Assembly (NCBI RefSeq): GCF_900142965.1
Contig: NZ_FRCQ01000001.1
Coordinates: 1-64,000, forward strand
Length of the DNA: 64,000 nt
From: Rhizobacter sp. OV335
GTDB lineage: Bacteria; Pseudomonadota; Gammaproteobacteria; Burkholderiales; Burkholderiaceae_C
Direction of reading: 5' to 3'
Under the pieces are notes generated by a model. That model was not told where the DNA came from. It saw only the letters and a program-made list of their open reading frames with translations, and searched no databases. Positions 48,250 through 56,289 of the stretch are shown one piece after another; positions within the stretch are counted from its first letter, which is position 1, and the number at the start of each line of letters is the position of its first letter. A program made the position numbers and the translations under genes.

Positions 48250-49098
48250 TCAGCGCGCGGCGCCGCGCATCTGCCGCAGCCACGCGCCCGGCGACAGGCC
48301 GGTCGCGCCCTTGAAGCGGCGGTTGAAGTGGCTCTGGTCGGCGAAGCCGGCATCGAGCGCGGCCTGCACCAGCGGCGTGCCGGCGCACAGCAGCCGCTTC
48401 GCATGCTCCAGCCGCACCGCGTTCAGGTAGGCGTGCGGCGGCACGCCGAAGTGCTGCGCGAACGCGCGGCTCAGGTGCACGCGCGACAGCCCGGCCTCGC
48501 GCGCGAGCTCGCTGACCGACAGGTCGCGCGACGCATGCGCGCGGATGTGGTCGCGCACGCGCAGCATCCGCTGCAGCCCGGCCGCGAGCGGGGCCTGCGC
48601 GCTGCGCGGCGTTTCGCCATGGCGCAGCAGCAACTGCACCAGCACCTCGGTGGTCAGCGCCTCGCCGCGCAGCGACTCCTGCGGCTGGCCGATCGCGGCC
48701 ATCGCGCGCTGCAGCGCGGCGGCGCCGGCCTCGTCGCGCACGACGGGCGCGCGGAAGAACGCGCTGCCGTGCGTGCCGGCGTCGCGTTGCAGGTGCTGCG
48801 GCAGCGCGTCGGGGTCGACGTAGAGGATCGCGTAGCCGAAGCCCTCGTCGGTGCCGCGCTGCCCGTCGTGCGCCTCGTCCGGGTTGAACAGCAGCAGGTC
48901 GCCGGGCAGGCTGGCGTGGGCCGCACCGCGGCAGTGGAAGGTCTGCACCCCGCTGTGCGTCACGCCGATCGCGTACTGCGCGTGGCTGTGCCGCTCGAAG
49001 ACGTGCTCGGTGAAATGCGCCCGCATCAGCGTGATGTCGGGCGTGGTGCCCGGCTGGAAGCGGGCCCAGTCCGAGCGGCCGGAAGGCGCGGTGCTCAT
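48250..49098 (-). CDS. AraC-family regulator with cupin sensor domain
   Basis: A 282-residue regulator: N-terminal AraC-type cupin (HFTEHVFERHSHAQYAIGVTHSG, SLPGDLLLFNPDEAHDG) and C-terminal double HTH (LSVSELAREAGLSRVHLSRAFAQHFGVPPHAYLNAVRLEHAKRLL, VQAALDAGFADQSHFNRRFKGATGLSPGAWLR). The start MSTAPSGRSD at 49098 gives a normal length. It is divergent from a small cupin gene, separated by 76 bases, its likely partner or target. Confidence 0.9.
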   Translation of the reverse strand: MSTAPSGRSDWARFQPGTTPDITLMRAHFTEHVFERHSHAQYAIGVTHSGVQTFHCRGAAHASLPGDLLLFNPDEAHDGQRGTDEGFGYAILYVDPDALPQHLQRDAGTHGSAFFRAPVVRDEAGAAALQRAMAAIGQPQESLRGEALTTEVLVQLLLRHGETPRSAQAPLAAGLQRMLRVRDHIRAHASRDLSVSELAREAGLSRVHLSRAFAQHFGVPPHAYLNAVRLEHAKRLLCAGTPLVQAALDAGFADQSHFNRRFKGATGLSPGAWLRQMRGAAR

Positions 49099-49174
49099 GT
49101 GACAAGCGTACAAGACCCGCGCCGCAGGCGTCGGCAGACTGCGTGCAGTTTCACTCTTCCTGCCGAGGAATTCC

Positions 49175-49525
49175 ATGACTGCGATCGACCTGCACGCCAA
49201 GCTCGAACTCTTCAACGACCACTGGGCCCCGCGCACCGTGGCCGAGTACAACGGCCACGACGTGATGGTGGTCAAGGTGGCGGGCGAGTACCGCTGGCAC
49301 GCCCACCCCGACACCGACGATTTCTTCCTCGTGTTGAAAGGCCGGCTGCACATCGACCTGCCGGACGGCACGGTCACGCTCGGGCCGGGGCAGCTGTTCA
49401 TCGTGCCGCGCGGCGTGCAGCACCGGCCGTGGGCCGAGGAGGAGACGCACATGCTGCTGATCGAGCCGACCGGCACGCCGAACAGCGGCGACGTGGCGAC
49501 CGCGGCGCCGCGGCGCGTGCTGTGA
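49175..49525 (+). CDS. Small cupin-domain protein
   Basis: A 116-residue single-domain cupin. Metal-site motif 1 appears as WHAHPDTDDFFLVLKGRLHIDL (His, His, Asp/Glu pattern) and motif 2 as PRGVQHRPWAEEE. It may be a small dioxygenase, isomerase or binding protein. The gene is divergent from the AraC regulator, whose own sensor domain is also a cupin. Start after GAGGAATTCC. Confidence 0.85.
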   Translation: MTAIDLHAKLELFNDHWAPRTVAEYNGHDVMVVKVAGEYRWHAHPDTDDFFLVLKGRLHIDLPDGTVTLGPGQLFIVPRGVQHRPWAEEETHMLLIEPTGTPNSGDVATAAPRRVL

Positions 49526-50064
49526 TGGCGTGCCTTGATGGCATGAAGCCGGCAGACAAAGCGCCCGCATCAGCCGCCCGACGGAACCTGCGGCGCGGCG
49601 CGGTCACCCACCGCCGTCTTCAACCCTGAGCGGGCACATCACGTCGTGGCAACTGGTCCTGTCGGCCCTGTCGGTTCTGTCGGCTCTGTCGAAAAAAGAG
49701 CCGCTGCCTGGTCGGGGTGGAACGATCCCTGGCCGAAACCGCCCGACCGCCAGGCCTACCTCGTGCTGAAGATGTCGAGGTGCCGCGGCGGTGCCCGGTT
49801 CACGGTGGCGACGGCCTGCTTCGACGGGTCGGATGGGCAGGGCGTCGATGCGCTGGCGGACATCACCGGCGGCGATTCGCCGAGCGACGACAGCTCGTCG
49901 GTGGGCACGACGGACGGGGTCGGGAGCAAGGGCCGGCGGGGCGTGTCCCGCACGGGCGGCGCATCGCGAGGCGGGCGGCGCAGGCACGACGGGCGCGGCG
50001 ACGAACGTGGCCGCGAGCGTCCCGACGAAGACGAGCCGTCCGAAGACGACGAAGAACCTGCCGC
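49526..50064. other. Gene-poor stretch between cupin and photolyase genes
   Basis: No firmly supported gene in this 539-base stretch. It holds a tandem 9-base repeat (49659-49691). On the plus strand a 140-codon frame with GTG start (49646-50068) ends in an acidic, Arg/Gly-rich tail and looks like a shadow. On the minus strand the frame that continues after the photolyase TAG stop stays open to 49756, with high third-position GC, and another frame reads RFFVVFGRLVFVGTLAATFVA, resembling a membrane segment. A frameshifted or small unknown gene on the minus strand is possible. Confidence 0.4.
49659..49691 (+). repeat. Tandem 9-base repeats
   Basis: Nearly four copies of CTGTCGGNN in a row (CTGTCGGCC, CTGTCGGTT, CTGTCGGCT, then CTGTCGA). 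In one frame they encode GPVGPVGSVGSV. Short tandem arrays like this vary between strains by slippage. Confidence 0.7.
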
Positions 50065-51567
50065 CTAGCCCGCCGCCTGGCCGGTCGCGCTTTCCGTGCC
50101 CTTCACCACCGCATAGCGCGCCAGCGTGCACTCCCGCGCCTCGTCGTGCATCACGATCGGCAGCGGGTAGTTGTCGCCCAGCCGCACGCCGGCTTCCGCC
50201 AGCTCGATCGGCCGCGCGAGCCACGGCGCGTGGATCGCCTTGTCGGACAGCCCCGCCAGCACCGGCAGGTAGCGCCGGATGAACTTGCCCGCGGCGTCGA
50301 ACTTCTCGCTCTGGTTCACCGGGTTGAAGATGCGGAAGTACGGCTGCGCATCGCAGCCGGTCGAGGCCGCCCACTGCCAGCCGCCGTTGTTCGCGGCCAG
50401 GTCGTAGTCGTTCAGCTTCTCGGCGAACCAGCGCTCGCCCCAGCGCCAGTCGATGCCCAGGTCCTTGGTCAGGAAGCTCGCGGTCACCATGCGCAGCCGG
50501 TTGTGCATGTAGCCGGTCTGGTTGATCTGCGCCATCGCGGCGTCGACCAGCGGGTAGCCGGTGCGGCCTTCGCACCAGGCCTCGAACAGCGCCTGTGCGT
50601 GCTTGCCGTGCTCCCACTTGATCGCGTCGTAGGCCGGCTTGAAGCTCGCGTCGACCACCCGCGGATGGTGGTGCAGCACCTGGTGGTAGAAATCGCGCCA
50701 TACCAGCTCCGACAGCCACACCGCCGCGCCCGCCGAGCCGTGGTGCATGCGCTGCGCCGCCTCGCGCGCCAGCGTGCGGATCGAGACGGTGCCGAAGCGC
50801 AGGTGCATCGACAGGTAGCTCGGCCCCTTCACCGCCGGAAAGTCTCGCGCCTCGCCGTAGCGGCCGATGCGCGGCAGGAAGTCGTCGAGCAGCGCCTGCG
50901 CGCCGGCCTCGCCCGTGCCCTGGTGCAGCTCGCGCAGGTTGGTCGGCGCGAAGCCGATGTCGGCGAGTGACGGGATGTCGCCCGTGACATCGTCGGCCGG
51001 CGGCGCCAGCCGGTGCGCGTAGCGTTCCACCGGATACGCGCTGACGTAGAACGGCTCCAGCTTGCGCAGCCAGGCGTTCTTGTACGGCGTGAACACGCTG
51101 TAGGCCTTGCCGCTGCCGGTCAGCAGCTCGTTGCGCTCGAACACCACATGGTCCTTGCCGGTGTGCAGCGCGATGCCCAGGCCGGCCAGCGTGCCGCGCA
51201 CCCGGGCGTCGCGCGCGAGCGAGGCCGGTTCGTCGTCGTGGTTGGCGTACACCGCCTGCACGTGCAGCACGTGGGCCAGGCGCGGCAGTTCGTCGACCGC
51301 GAAACCGTGGCGCACCAGCAGCCCGGCGGCGCCGGGCGCCAGCGTGCGCAGCCGGGCGTCGAGCGCGGCCAGGCTGTCGCGGATGAACTCCACCCGCCGG
51401 TCGGCGCGCGGCAGCGCATCGAGGATCTCGCGGTCGAGGATGAAGGCGCACCAGACCTTGCGGGCGGCCTTCAGCGCATGGAACAGCGCGGCGTGGTCCT
51501 CGGCCCGCAGATCACGCCGGAACCACACCAGCGCCGCGCCCAGCGACGGCTCGGAAACCTTTTCCAT
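50065..51567 (-). CDS. phrB: Deoxyribodipyrimidine (CPD) photolyase
   Basis: A 500-residue light-driven DNA repair enzyme that splits cyclobutane pyrimidine dimers. The N-terminal antenna domain begins LVWFRRDLRAEDHAALFHA; the FAD-binding domain contains PSYLSMHLRFGTVSIR, WRDFYHQ, EAWCEGRTGYPLVDAAMAQINQTGYMHNRLRMVTASFLTKDL and DYDLAANNGGWQWAASTGCDAQPYFRIFNP, including the tryptophan electron-transfer residues. Length is normal for class I. It is divergent from yqgE with 35 bases between start codons, so the promoters must overlap. Confidence 0.96.
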   Translation of the reverse strand: MEKVSEPSLGAALVWFRRDLRAEDHAALFHALKAARKVWCAFILDREILDALPRADRRVEFIRDSLAALDARLRTLAPGAAGLLVRHGFAVDELPRLAHVLHVQAVYANHDDEPASLARDARVRGTLAGLGIALHTGKDHVVFERNELLTGSGKAYSVFTPYKNAWLRKLEPFYVSAYPVERYAHRLAPPADDVTGDIPSLADIGFAPTNLRELHQGTGEAGAQALLDDFLPRIGRYGEARDFPAVKGPSYLSMHLRFGTVSIRTLAREAAQRMHHGSAGAAVWLSELVWRDFYHQVLHHHPRVVDASFKPAYDAIKWEHGKHAQALFEAWCEGRTGYPLVDAAMAQINQTGYMHNRLRMVTASFLTKDLGIDWRWGERWFAEKLNDYDLAANNGGWQWAASTGCDAQPYFRIFNPVNQSEKFDAAGKFIRRYLPVLAGLSDKAIHAPWLARPIELAEAGVRLGDNYPLPIVMHDEARECTLARYAVVKGTESATGQAAG

Positions 51568-51602
51568 CGGGCGAGTGTGCCGCAGTCATAAAATGCCGCC
51601 CT

Positions 51603-52190
51603 ATGCCTGCCGCGACCATCAACCTGACCAACCAGTTCCTGATCGCCATGCCGGGCATGGCCGACGACACCTTCGCCGGCGCCGTGATCTACCTGTGCGA
51701 GCACACCGAGAAGGGCGCGCTCGGCCTGGTGATCAACAAACCGATCGACATCAAGCTGAAGAACCTGTTCGAGAAGGTCGAGCTGACCCTCGACCGCCCC
51801 GACCTCGCCGACGTGCCGGTCTACTTCGGCGGCCCGGTGCAGACCGAGCGCGGCTTCGTGCTGCACGAGCGGCTGGGCGGCGAGGCGGGCGAGGGCGGGC
51901 ACTACAACTCGTCGCTGCAGATCCCCGGCGGGCTCGAGATGACCACCAGCAAGGACGTGCTCGAGGCGCTGTCGCACGGCGCCGGCCCGAAGAAGATCCT
52001 CGTCACGCTCGGCTACAGCGGCTGGAGCGCCGGCCAGCTCGAGGAAGAGATCGGCCGCAACGGCTGGATCAACGTCGTCGCCGAGCCCGGCATCATCTTC
52101 GACACGCCGGTCGAGCAGCGCTACGACAAGGCGCTGTCGCTGCTGGGGATCGACCCGCGCATGCTGTCGCAAGAGGCGGGGCATGCATGA
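51603..52190 (+). CDS. yqgE: YqgE/AlgH family protein
   Basis: A 195-residue UPF0301 protein with the family signatures NQFLIAMPGMADDTFAGAVIYLCEH, GALGLVINKP, VYFGGPVQ and GYSGWSAGQLEEEI. Its biochemical role is not established; the gene classically precedes ruvX (yqgF) as here, with an 8-base overlap. First gene of the cluster leading to the pyrimidine genes. Confidence 0.95.
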   Translation: MPAATINLTNQFLIAMPGMADDTFAGAVIYLCEHTEKGALGLVINKPIDIKLKNLFEKVELTLDRPDLADVPVYFGGPVQTERGFVLHERLGGEAGEGGHYNSSLQIPGGLEMTTSKDVLEALSHGAGPKKILVTLGYSGWSAGQLEEEIGRNGWINVVAEPGIIFDTPVEQRYDKALSLLGIDPRMLSQEAGHA

Positions 52191-52581
52191 GGCGTCCGCC
52201 CCCCGCTCGTTCCTGGCTTTCGATTTCGGCACGCTGCGCGTCGGCGTGGCCAGCGGCAACACCGTGACGCGCACCGCGACGCCGCTGCGCACCGTGGCGG
52301 CGGTCGGCGATGCGCGCTTCGCGGCGCTCGGCAAGCTGATCGCCGAATGGCAGCCGCATGCGCTGGTGGTCGGCGTGCCGGTGCACCCCGATGGCGCGCC
52401 GCACGAGAACACCGTTCGCGCGCAACGCTTCGCGCGCCAGCTGCACGGCCGCTTCCGGCTGCCGGTGCACGAGGTCGACGAGCGCTACACCACCACCGAG
52501 GCCCACGCGATGGGGGCGAGCGACGTCGACGCGGCGTCGGCGGCCATCATCCTGGAGCAATACCTGCGGGCCCTCCCTTGA
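52183..52581 (+). CDS. ruvX: Pre-16S rRNA nuclease / Holliday junction resolvase-like protein
   Basis: A 132-residue RNase H-fold protein (YqgF). Conserved motifs: FLAFDFGTLRVGVASGN with the first catalytic Asp, LVVGVPVHPDG, VDERYTTTEA and the final acidic DVDAASAAIILEQYL. In E. coli it trims the 5' end of 16S rRNA. It overlaps yqgE by eight bases and precedes pyrR by 40 bases containing a short tandem repeat. Confidence 0.95.
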   Translation: MHEASAPRSFLAFDFGTLRVGVASGNTVTRTATPLRTVAAVGDARFAALGKLIAEWQPHALVVGVPVHPDGAPHENTVRAQRFARQLHGRFRLPVHEVDERYTTTEAHAMGASDVDAASAAIILEQYLRALP

Positions 52582-52610
52582 CCTCCACCGACTTGACCAC
52601 CTCCACCGAC
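52581..52610 (+). repeat. Tandem repeat between ruvX and pyrR
   Basis: ACCTCCACCGAC occurs at 52581-52592 and again at 52599-52610, 18 bases apart, each preceded by CTTGACC or CTTGACCA; a partial third unit GGACCACCT follows. It overlaps the ruvX stop codon and lies just before the pyrR ATG at 52622. Confidence 0.65.
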
Positions 52611-52621
52611 AGGACCACCTG

Positions 52622-53122
52622 ATGGGCACACTGCATCTCGACGCCGAGGCCTTGTACAAGGACCTGCAATCGGTCGTCCGCAATCTGCTGCAACCCGACA
52701 CCGTGCTGGTCGGCATCTGGTCGGGCGGCGCCTGGCTGGCCGAGCGTCTGCACGAGCAGCTGAAGCTGCCGGGCGAGATCGGCGTGATCTCGAGCGCGCT
52801 GCACCGCGACGATTTCGCGTCGCGCGGCATGTCGAGCGCCGACCCGACGCGACTGCCGTTCGAGGTCGACGGCCGCCCGATCCTGCTGATCGACGACGTG
52901 CTCTACACCGGCCGCACGACGCGCGCGGTGATCAACGAACTGTTCGATTTCGGCCGGCCGGCCAGCGTGACGCTCGCGGTGCTGGTCGACCGCGGCGGGC
53001 GCGAACTCCCGATCCAACCAGCCTACTCGGCGGCGCGCATCACGCTGCCGGCCGAGCAGCGCCTTCGTCTCGCCCGCGACGACGACGGCCGATTCACCTT
53101 CGACATCCAGGAAGGCAGCTGA
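52622..53122 (+). CDS. pyrR: PyrR pyrimidine regulator / uracil phosphoribosyltransferase
   Basis: A 166-residue phosphoribosyltransferase with the PRPP-binding motif [19 protein letters not shown] near residues 84-102 and the flexible loop SSALHRDDF. In Bacillus PyrR binds pyr mRNA to cause attenuation; in proteobacteria it precedes pyrB and its regulatory role is less clear. Its TGA overlaps the pyrB ATG by one base, so translation is coupled. No pyr attenuator was recognised ahead of it. Confidence 0.94.
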   Translation: MGTLHLDAEALYKDLQSVVRNLLQPDTVLVGIWSGGAWLAERLHEQLKLPGEIGVISSALHRDDFASRGMSSADPTRLPFEVDGRPILLIDDVLYTGRTTRAVINELFDFGRPASVTLAVLVDRGGRELPIQPAYSAARITLPAEQRLRLARDDDGRFTFDIQEGS

Positions 53123-54084
53123 TGCTCTCGAAGCGAAACCCGCAACTCAACGCGCACGGTGAACTGATTCACCTGCTCTCGATCGAGGGCCTGCCGCGCG
53201 CGGTGATCCACCACATCCTCGACACCGCAGGCACCTTCCTGAGCGTCAACGACCGCGACGTGAAGAAGGTGCCGCTGCTGCGCGGCAAGAGCGTGTTCAA
53301 CCTGTTCTTCGAGAACAGCACGCGCACGCGCACCACCTTCGAGATCGCCGCCAAGCGGCTGTCGGCCGACGTGATCAACCTCGACATCGCCAAGTCGAGC
53401 GCGGCCAAGGGCGAGAGCCTGCTCGACACCATCGCCAACCTGTCGGCCATGCATGCCGACATGTTCGTCGTGCGCCACGGCGAGAGCGGCGCGCCCTACC
53501 TGATCGCCCAGCACTGCGCGCCGCACGTGCACGTGGTGAACGCCGGCGACGGCCGCCACGCGCACCCGACGCAGGGGCTGCTGGACATGTACACGATCCG
53601 GCACTTCAAGAAGGATTTCAGCAACCTGACGGTCGCGATCGTCGGCGACATCCTGCACTCGCGGGTGGCGCGCTCCGACATCCACGCGCTGACCACGCTC
53701 GGCGTGCCCGAGATCCGCGCGGTCGGCCCGAAGACTCTGGTGCCGGGCGACCTGAACGAGATGGGCGTGCGGGTGTGCCACGACATGGCCGAGGGCATCC
53801 GCGGCGCCGACGTGATCATCATGCTGCGCCTGCAGAACGAGCGCATGAGCGGTGCGATGCTGCCGAGCGCCGGCGAGTTCTTCAAGAACTACGGGCTCAC
53901 CGACGAGAAGCTCGCGCTCGCCAAGCCCGATGCGATCGTGATGCACCCGGGGCCGATCAACCGCGGCGTCGAGATCGATTCGTCGGTGGCCGACGGCAAG
54001 CAGAGCGTGATCCTGCCGCAGGTCACCTTCGGCATCGCGGTGCGCATGGCCGTGATGTCCACCATCGCCGGAAACAACGCATGA
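53122..54084 (+). CDS. pyrB: Aspartate carbamoyltransferase catalytic subunit
   Basis: Joins carbamoyl phosphate and aspartate in the second step of pyrimidine synthesis. The carbamoyl phosphate site is [19 protein letters not shown]; other motifs are [36 protein letters not shown] and the C-terminal [12 protein letters not shown]. Length of 320 residues is normal. It is followed, with a four-base ATGA overlap, by an inactive dihydroorotase homologue, as in Pseudomonas where the two form a dodecameric complex. Confidence 0.97.
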   Translation: MLSKRNPQLNAHGELIHLLSIEGLPRAVIHHILDTAGTFLSVNDRDVKKVPLLRGKSVFNLFFENSTRTRTTFEIAAKRLSADVINLDIAKSSAAKGESLLDTIANLSAMHADMFVVRHGESGAPYLIAQHCAPHVHVVNAGDGRHAHPTQGLLDMYTIRHFKKDFSNLTVAIVGDILHSRVARSDIHALTTLGVPEIRAVGPKTLVPGDLNEMGVRVCHDMAEGIRGADVIIMLRLQNERMSGAMLPSAGEFFKNYGLTDEKLALAKPDAIVMHPGPINRGVEIDSSVADGKQSVILPQVTFGIAVRMAVMSTIAGNNA

Positions 54085-55388
54085 AACTCCTGATCAAGAA
54101 CGGCCGGCTGATCGACCCGGCGTCGGGCCTGGACCAGACCGGCGACCTCGCGATCGCGGCCGGCCGCATCGTCTCGATCGGCAGCGTGAGCGCCGATTTC
54201 CACGCCAGCCGCACCATCGACGCGGCGGGCCTGGTCGTCGCGCCCGGCCTGGTCGACCTGGCCGCGCGGCTGCGCGAGCCGGGGCACGAGCACGAAGGCA
54301 TGCTCGAGTCGGAGATGGCCGCGGCGGTGGCCGGCGGCGTCACCAGCCTGGTGTGTCCGCCTGACACCGACCCGCCGCTCGACGAGCCCGGCCTGGTCGA
54401 GATGCTGAAGTTCCGCGCGCGCAACCTGAACCACGCGCACCTGTACCCACTGGGGGCGCTGACGCGCGGCCTGGCCGGCGAGGCGATCACCGAGATGGCC
54501 GAGCTGACGGAGGCCGGCTGCGTCGGCTTCTCGCAGGCCGACGCGCCGCTGACCGACACGCTGGTGCTGATGCGCTCGATGCAGTACGCCGCCACCTTCG
54601 GCTACACCGTGTGGCTGCGGCCGCAGGATGCCTACCTGGGCAAGGGCGTGGCCGCGAGCGGGGCGCTCGCGACGCGGCTCGGCCTGTCGGGCGTGCCGGT
54701 GATCGCCGAGACGATCGCGCTGCACGTGATCTTCGAGCTGATGCGCGTGACCGGCGCGCGCGTGCACCTGTGCCGCCTGAGCAGCGCGGCCGGCATCGCG
54801 CTGGTGCGGCAGGCCAAGAACGAAGGCCTGCCGGTGACCTGCGACGTGAGCGCCAACCACCTGCACCTGACCGATGTCGACATCGGCTACTTCAATGCCG
54901 CGATGCGCCTGACGCCGCCGCTGCGCCAGCAGCGCGACCGCGACGCGATCCGCGCCGGGCTGGCCGAGGGCACGGTCGATGCGCTGGTCAGCGACCACAC
55001 GCCGGTCGACGAGGACAACAAGAACCTGCCGTTCGCCGAAGCCGAGCCGGGCTCGACCGGGCTGGAGCTGCTGCTGAGCCTGGCGCTGAAGTGGGGCGAC
55101 GAGCAGCGGCTGCCGCTCGCGACGACGCTGGCGCGGATGACCTGCGACCCGGTGCGCGTGCTGGGCGAGAGCCTGGGCTCGCTCGGCTCGAGCGCGGGGC
55201 GGATCGTGCAGGGCGGCGTGGCCGACCTGTGCCTGTTCGACCCGGCGGCGCGCTGGACGGTGGAGCCGGCGAAGTTCCGCAGCCAGGGCCGGCATTCGCC
55301 GTTCTCGGGCTACGAGCTGCCGGGCCGCGTGGCCACGACCATCGTGGCCGGGCAGGTGGCGTTCGAAGCTGCCGGCGCAGGTCGCTGA
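54081..55388 (+). CDS. pyrC': Inactive dihydroorotase homologue (PyrC'/PyrX-type, ATCase partner)
   Basis: A 435-residue amidohydrolase-fold protein in which the metal-binding HxH motif is lost: active enzymes read D-x-H-V-H-x-REPG, here [10 protein letters not shown] (residues 59-68), so both zinc histidines are replaced by Ala61 and Arg63. Later regions ([42 protein letters not shown]) are kept. In Pseudomonas such a PyrC' protein has no dihydroorotase activity and serves as a structural partner of PyrB. A separate active pyrC must lie elsewhere. Confidence 0.9.
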   Translation: MKLLIKNGRLIDPASGLDQTGDLAIAAGRIVSIGSVSADFHASRTIDAAGLVVAPGLVDLAARLREPGHEHEGMLESEMAAAVAGGVTSLVCPPDTDPPLDEPGLVEMLKFRARNLNHAHLYPLGALTRGLAGEAITEMAELTEAGCVGFSQADAPLTDTLVLMRSMQYAATFGYTVWLRPQDAYLGKGVAASGALATRLGLSGVPVIAETIALHVIFELMRVTGARVHLCRLSSAAGIALVRQAKNEGLPVTCDVSANHLHLTDVDIGYFNAAMRLTPPLRQQRDRDAIRAGLAEGTVDALVSDHTPVDEDNKNLPFAEAEPGSTGLELLLSLALKWGDEQRLPLATTLARMTCDPVRVLGESLGSLGSSAGRIVQGGVADLCLFDPAARWTVEPAKFRSQGRHSPFSGYELPGRVATTIVAGQVAFEAAGAGR

Positions 55389-55392
55389 GGCC

Positions 55393-56124
55393 GTGCGAAA
55401 GCTGCGCGCCGCCTGGCGCATTGCCGCCTGCGTGGCGCATGTGCTGCGCGGCCTGATGATCTGCGGGTTCATCTTCCCGTTCCTGCGGCCGGCGGCGCGC
55501 ACTGCGCGCGTCGGGCCGTGGTGCGCGGCGATGCTGCGCCTGCTGGGCATCCGCGTGGTGGTGCGCGGCGAATGGCATGCGGCGCCGGTGATGGTCGTCG
55601 CCAACCATGTGTCGTGGATCGACATCCTCGCGATCAATGCGGCGGGCTCGGTGCGCTTCGTGTCGAAGGCCGACATCCGCCGCTGGCCGGTGCTGGGCTG
55701 GCTGGTGGCGTGCGGCGGCACGCTCTTCATCGAGCGCGAACGCAAGCGCGACGCGATGCGCGTGGTGCACCAGGTGGCGCAGGCGCTGCAGGAGGGGAGC
55801 GTGATCGCGGTGTTTCCGGAAGGCACGACCAGCGACGGGCATGGCGTGCTGCCGTTCCACGCGAACCTGCTGCAGGCCGCGATCACGACCGGCACGCCGG
55901 TGCAGCCGGTCGCGCTGCGCTATGCCGACGCGACGCACGCGGTGAGCCCGGCCGCGGCCTACATCGGCGACACCAGCCTGCTGCAATCGCTGTGGTGGGT
56001 GGTGATGGCCGAGGGGCTGACCGCGCAGGTCACGGTGCTGCCGGCGCACTACTCGGCGCATGCGCAGCGGCGAGAGTTGTCGGAGGCGGTGCGCGCGGGA
56101 ATCGTGGGTTCGCTGGGAAAGTGA
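55393..56124 (+). CDS. plsC: 1-acyl-sn-glycerol-3-phosphate acyltransferase
   Basis: A 243-residue membrane acyltransferase that makes phosphatidic acid. The catalytic motif NHVSWID (71-77, His72/Asp77) and the glycerolphosphate-binding FPEGTT are present, plus an N-terminal hydrophobic segment (20-31) and a WWVVMAEGL segment near the end. The GTG start at 55393 follows GCTGAGG four bases after the pyrC' stop, so it closes the yqgE-ruvX-pyrRBC' run. Confidence 0.9.
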   Translation: MRKLRAAWRIAACVAHVLRGLMICGFIFPFLRPAARTARVGPWCAAMLRLLGIRVVVRGEWHAAPVMVVANHVSWIDILAINAAGSVRFVSKADIRRWPVLGWLVACGGTLFIERERKRDAMRVVHQVAQALQEGSVIAVFPEGTTSDGHGVLPFHANLLQAAITTGTPVQPVALRYADATHAVSPAAAYIGDTSLLQSLWWVVMAEGLTAQVTVLPAHYSAHAQRRELSEAVRAGIVGSLGK

Positions 56125-56248
56125 ACAACTGTCAACTTGGTGACGCGGCAACGATGCCGGCGGCTTGCCGCCCTTGCCACGGTCATTTCGCTCACGTCTA
56201 ATCCGCCCGCCGCGTCGCCGAAGCAGTCAGGAGTCCCCTGAAGAGGGC

Positions 56249-56278
56249 GGACCGATACGGCATGAATCGTGTCGGTCC
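56249..56278 (+). promoter_or_regulatory. Hairpin abutting the ribosome site of the Rhs gene
   Basis: GGACCGATAC (56249-56258) pairs with GTGTCGGTCC (56269-56278), one G-U pair, around a ten-base loop. The Shine-Dalgarno AGGAGGA (56279-56285) starts at the very next base and the ATG is at 56290. The stem could influence ribosome entry. The rest of the 165-base gap 56125-56289 shows only a minor TCAGG-N5-CCTGA dyad. Confidence 0.55.
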
Positions 56279-56289
56279 AGGAGGAGTTC

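Noticed and set aside
49659-52610. Short tandem repeats as possible CRISPR arrays
   Set aside because: Unit lengths of 9 and 18 bases without unique spacers, and no cas gene anywhere in the window.
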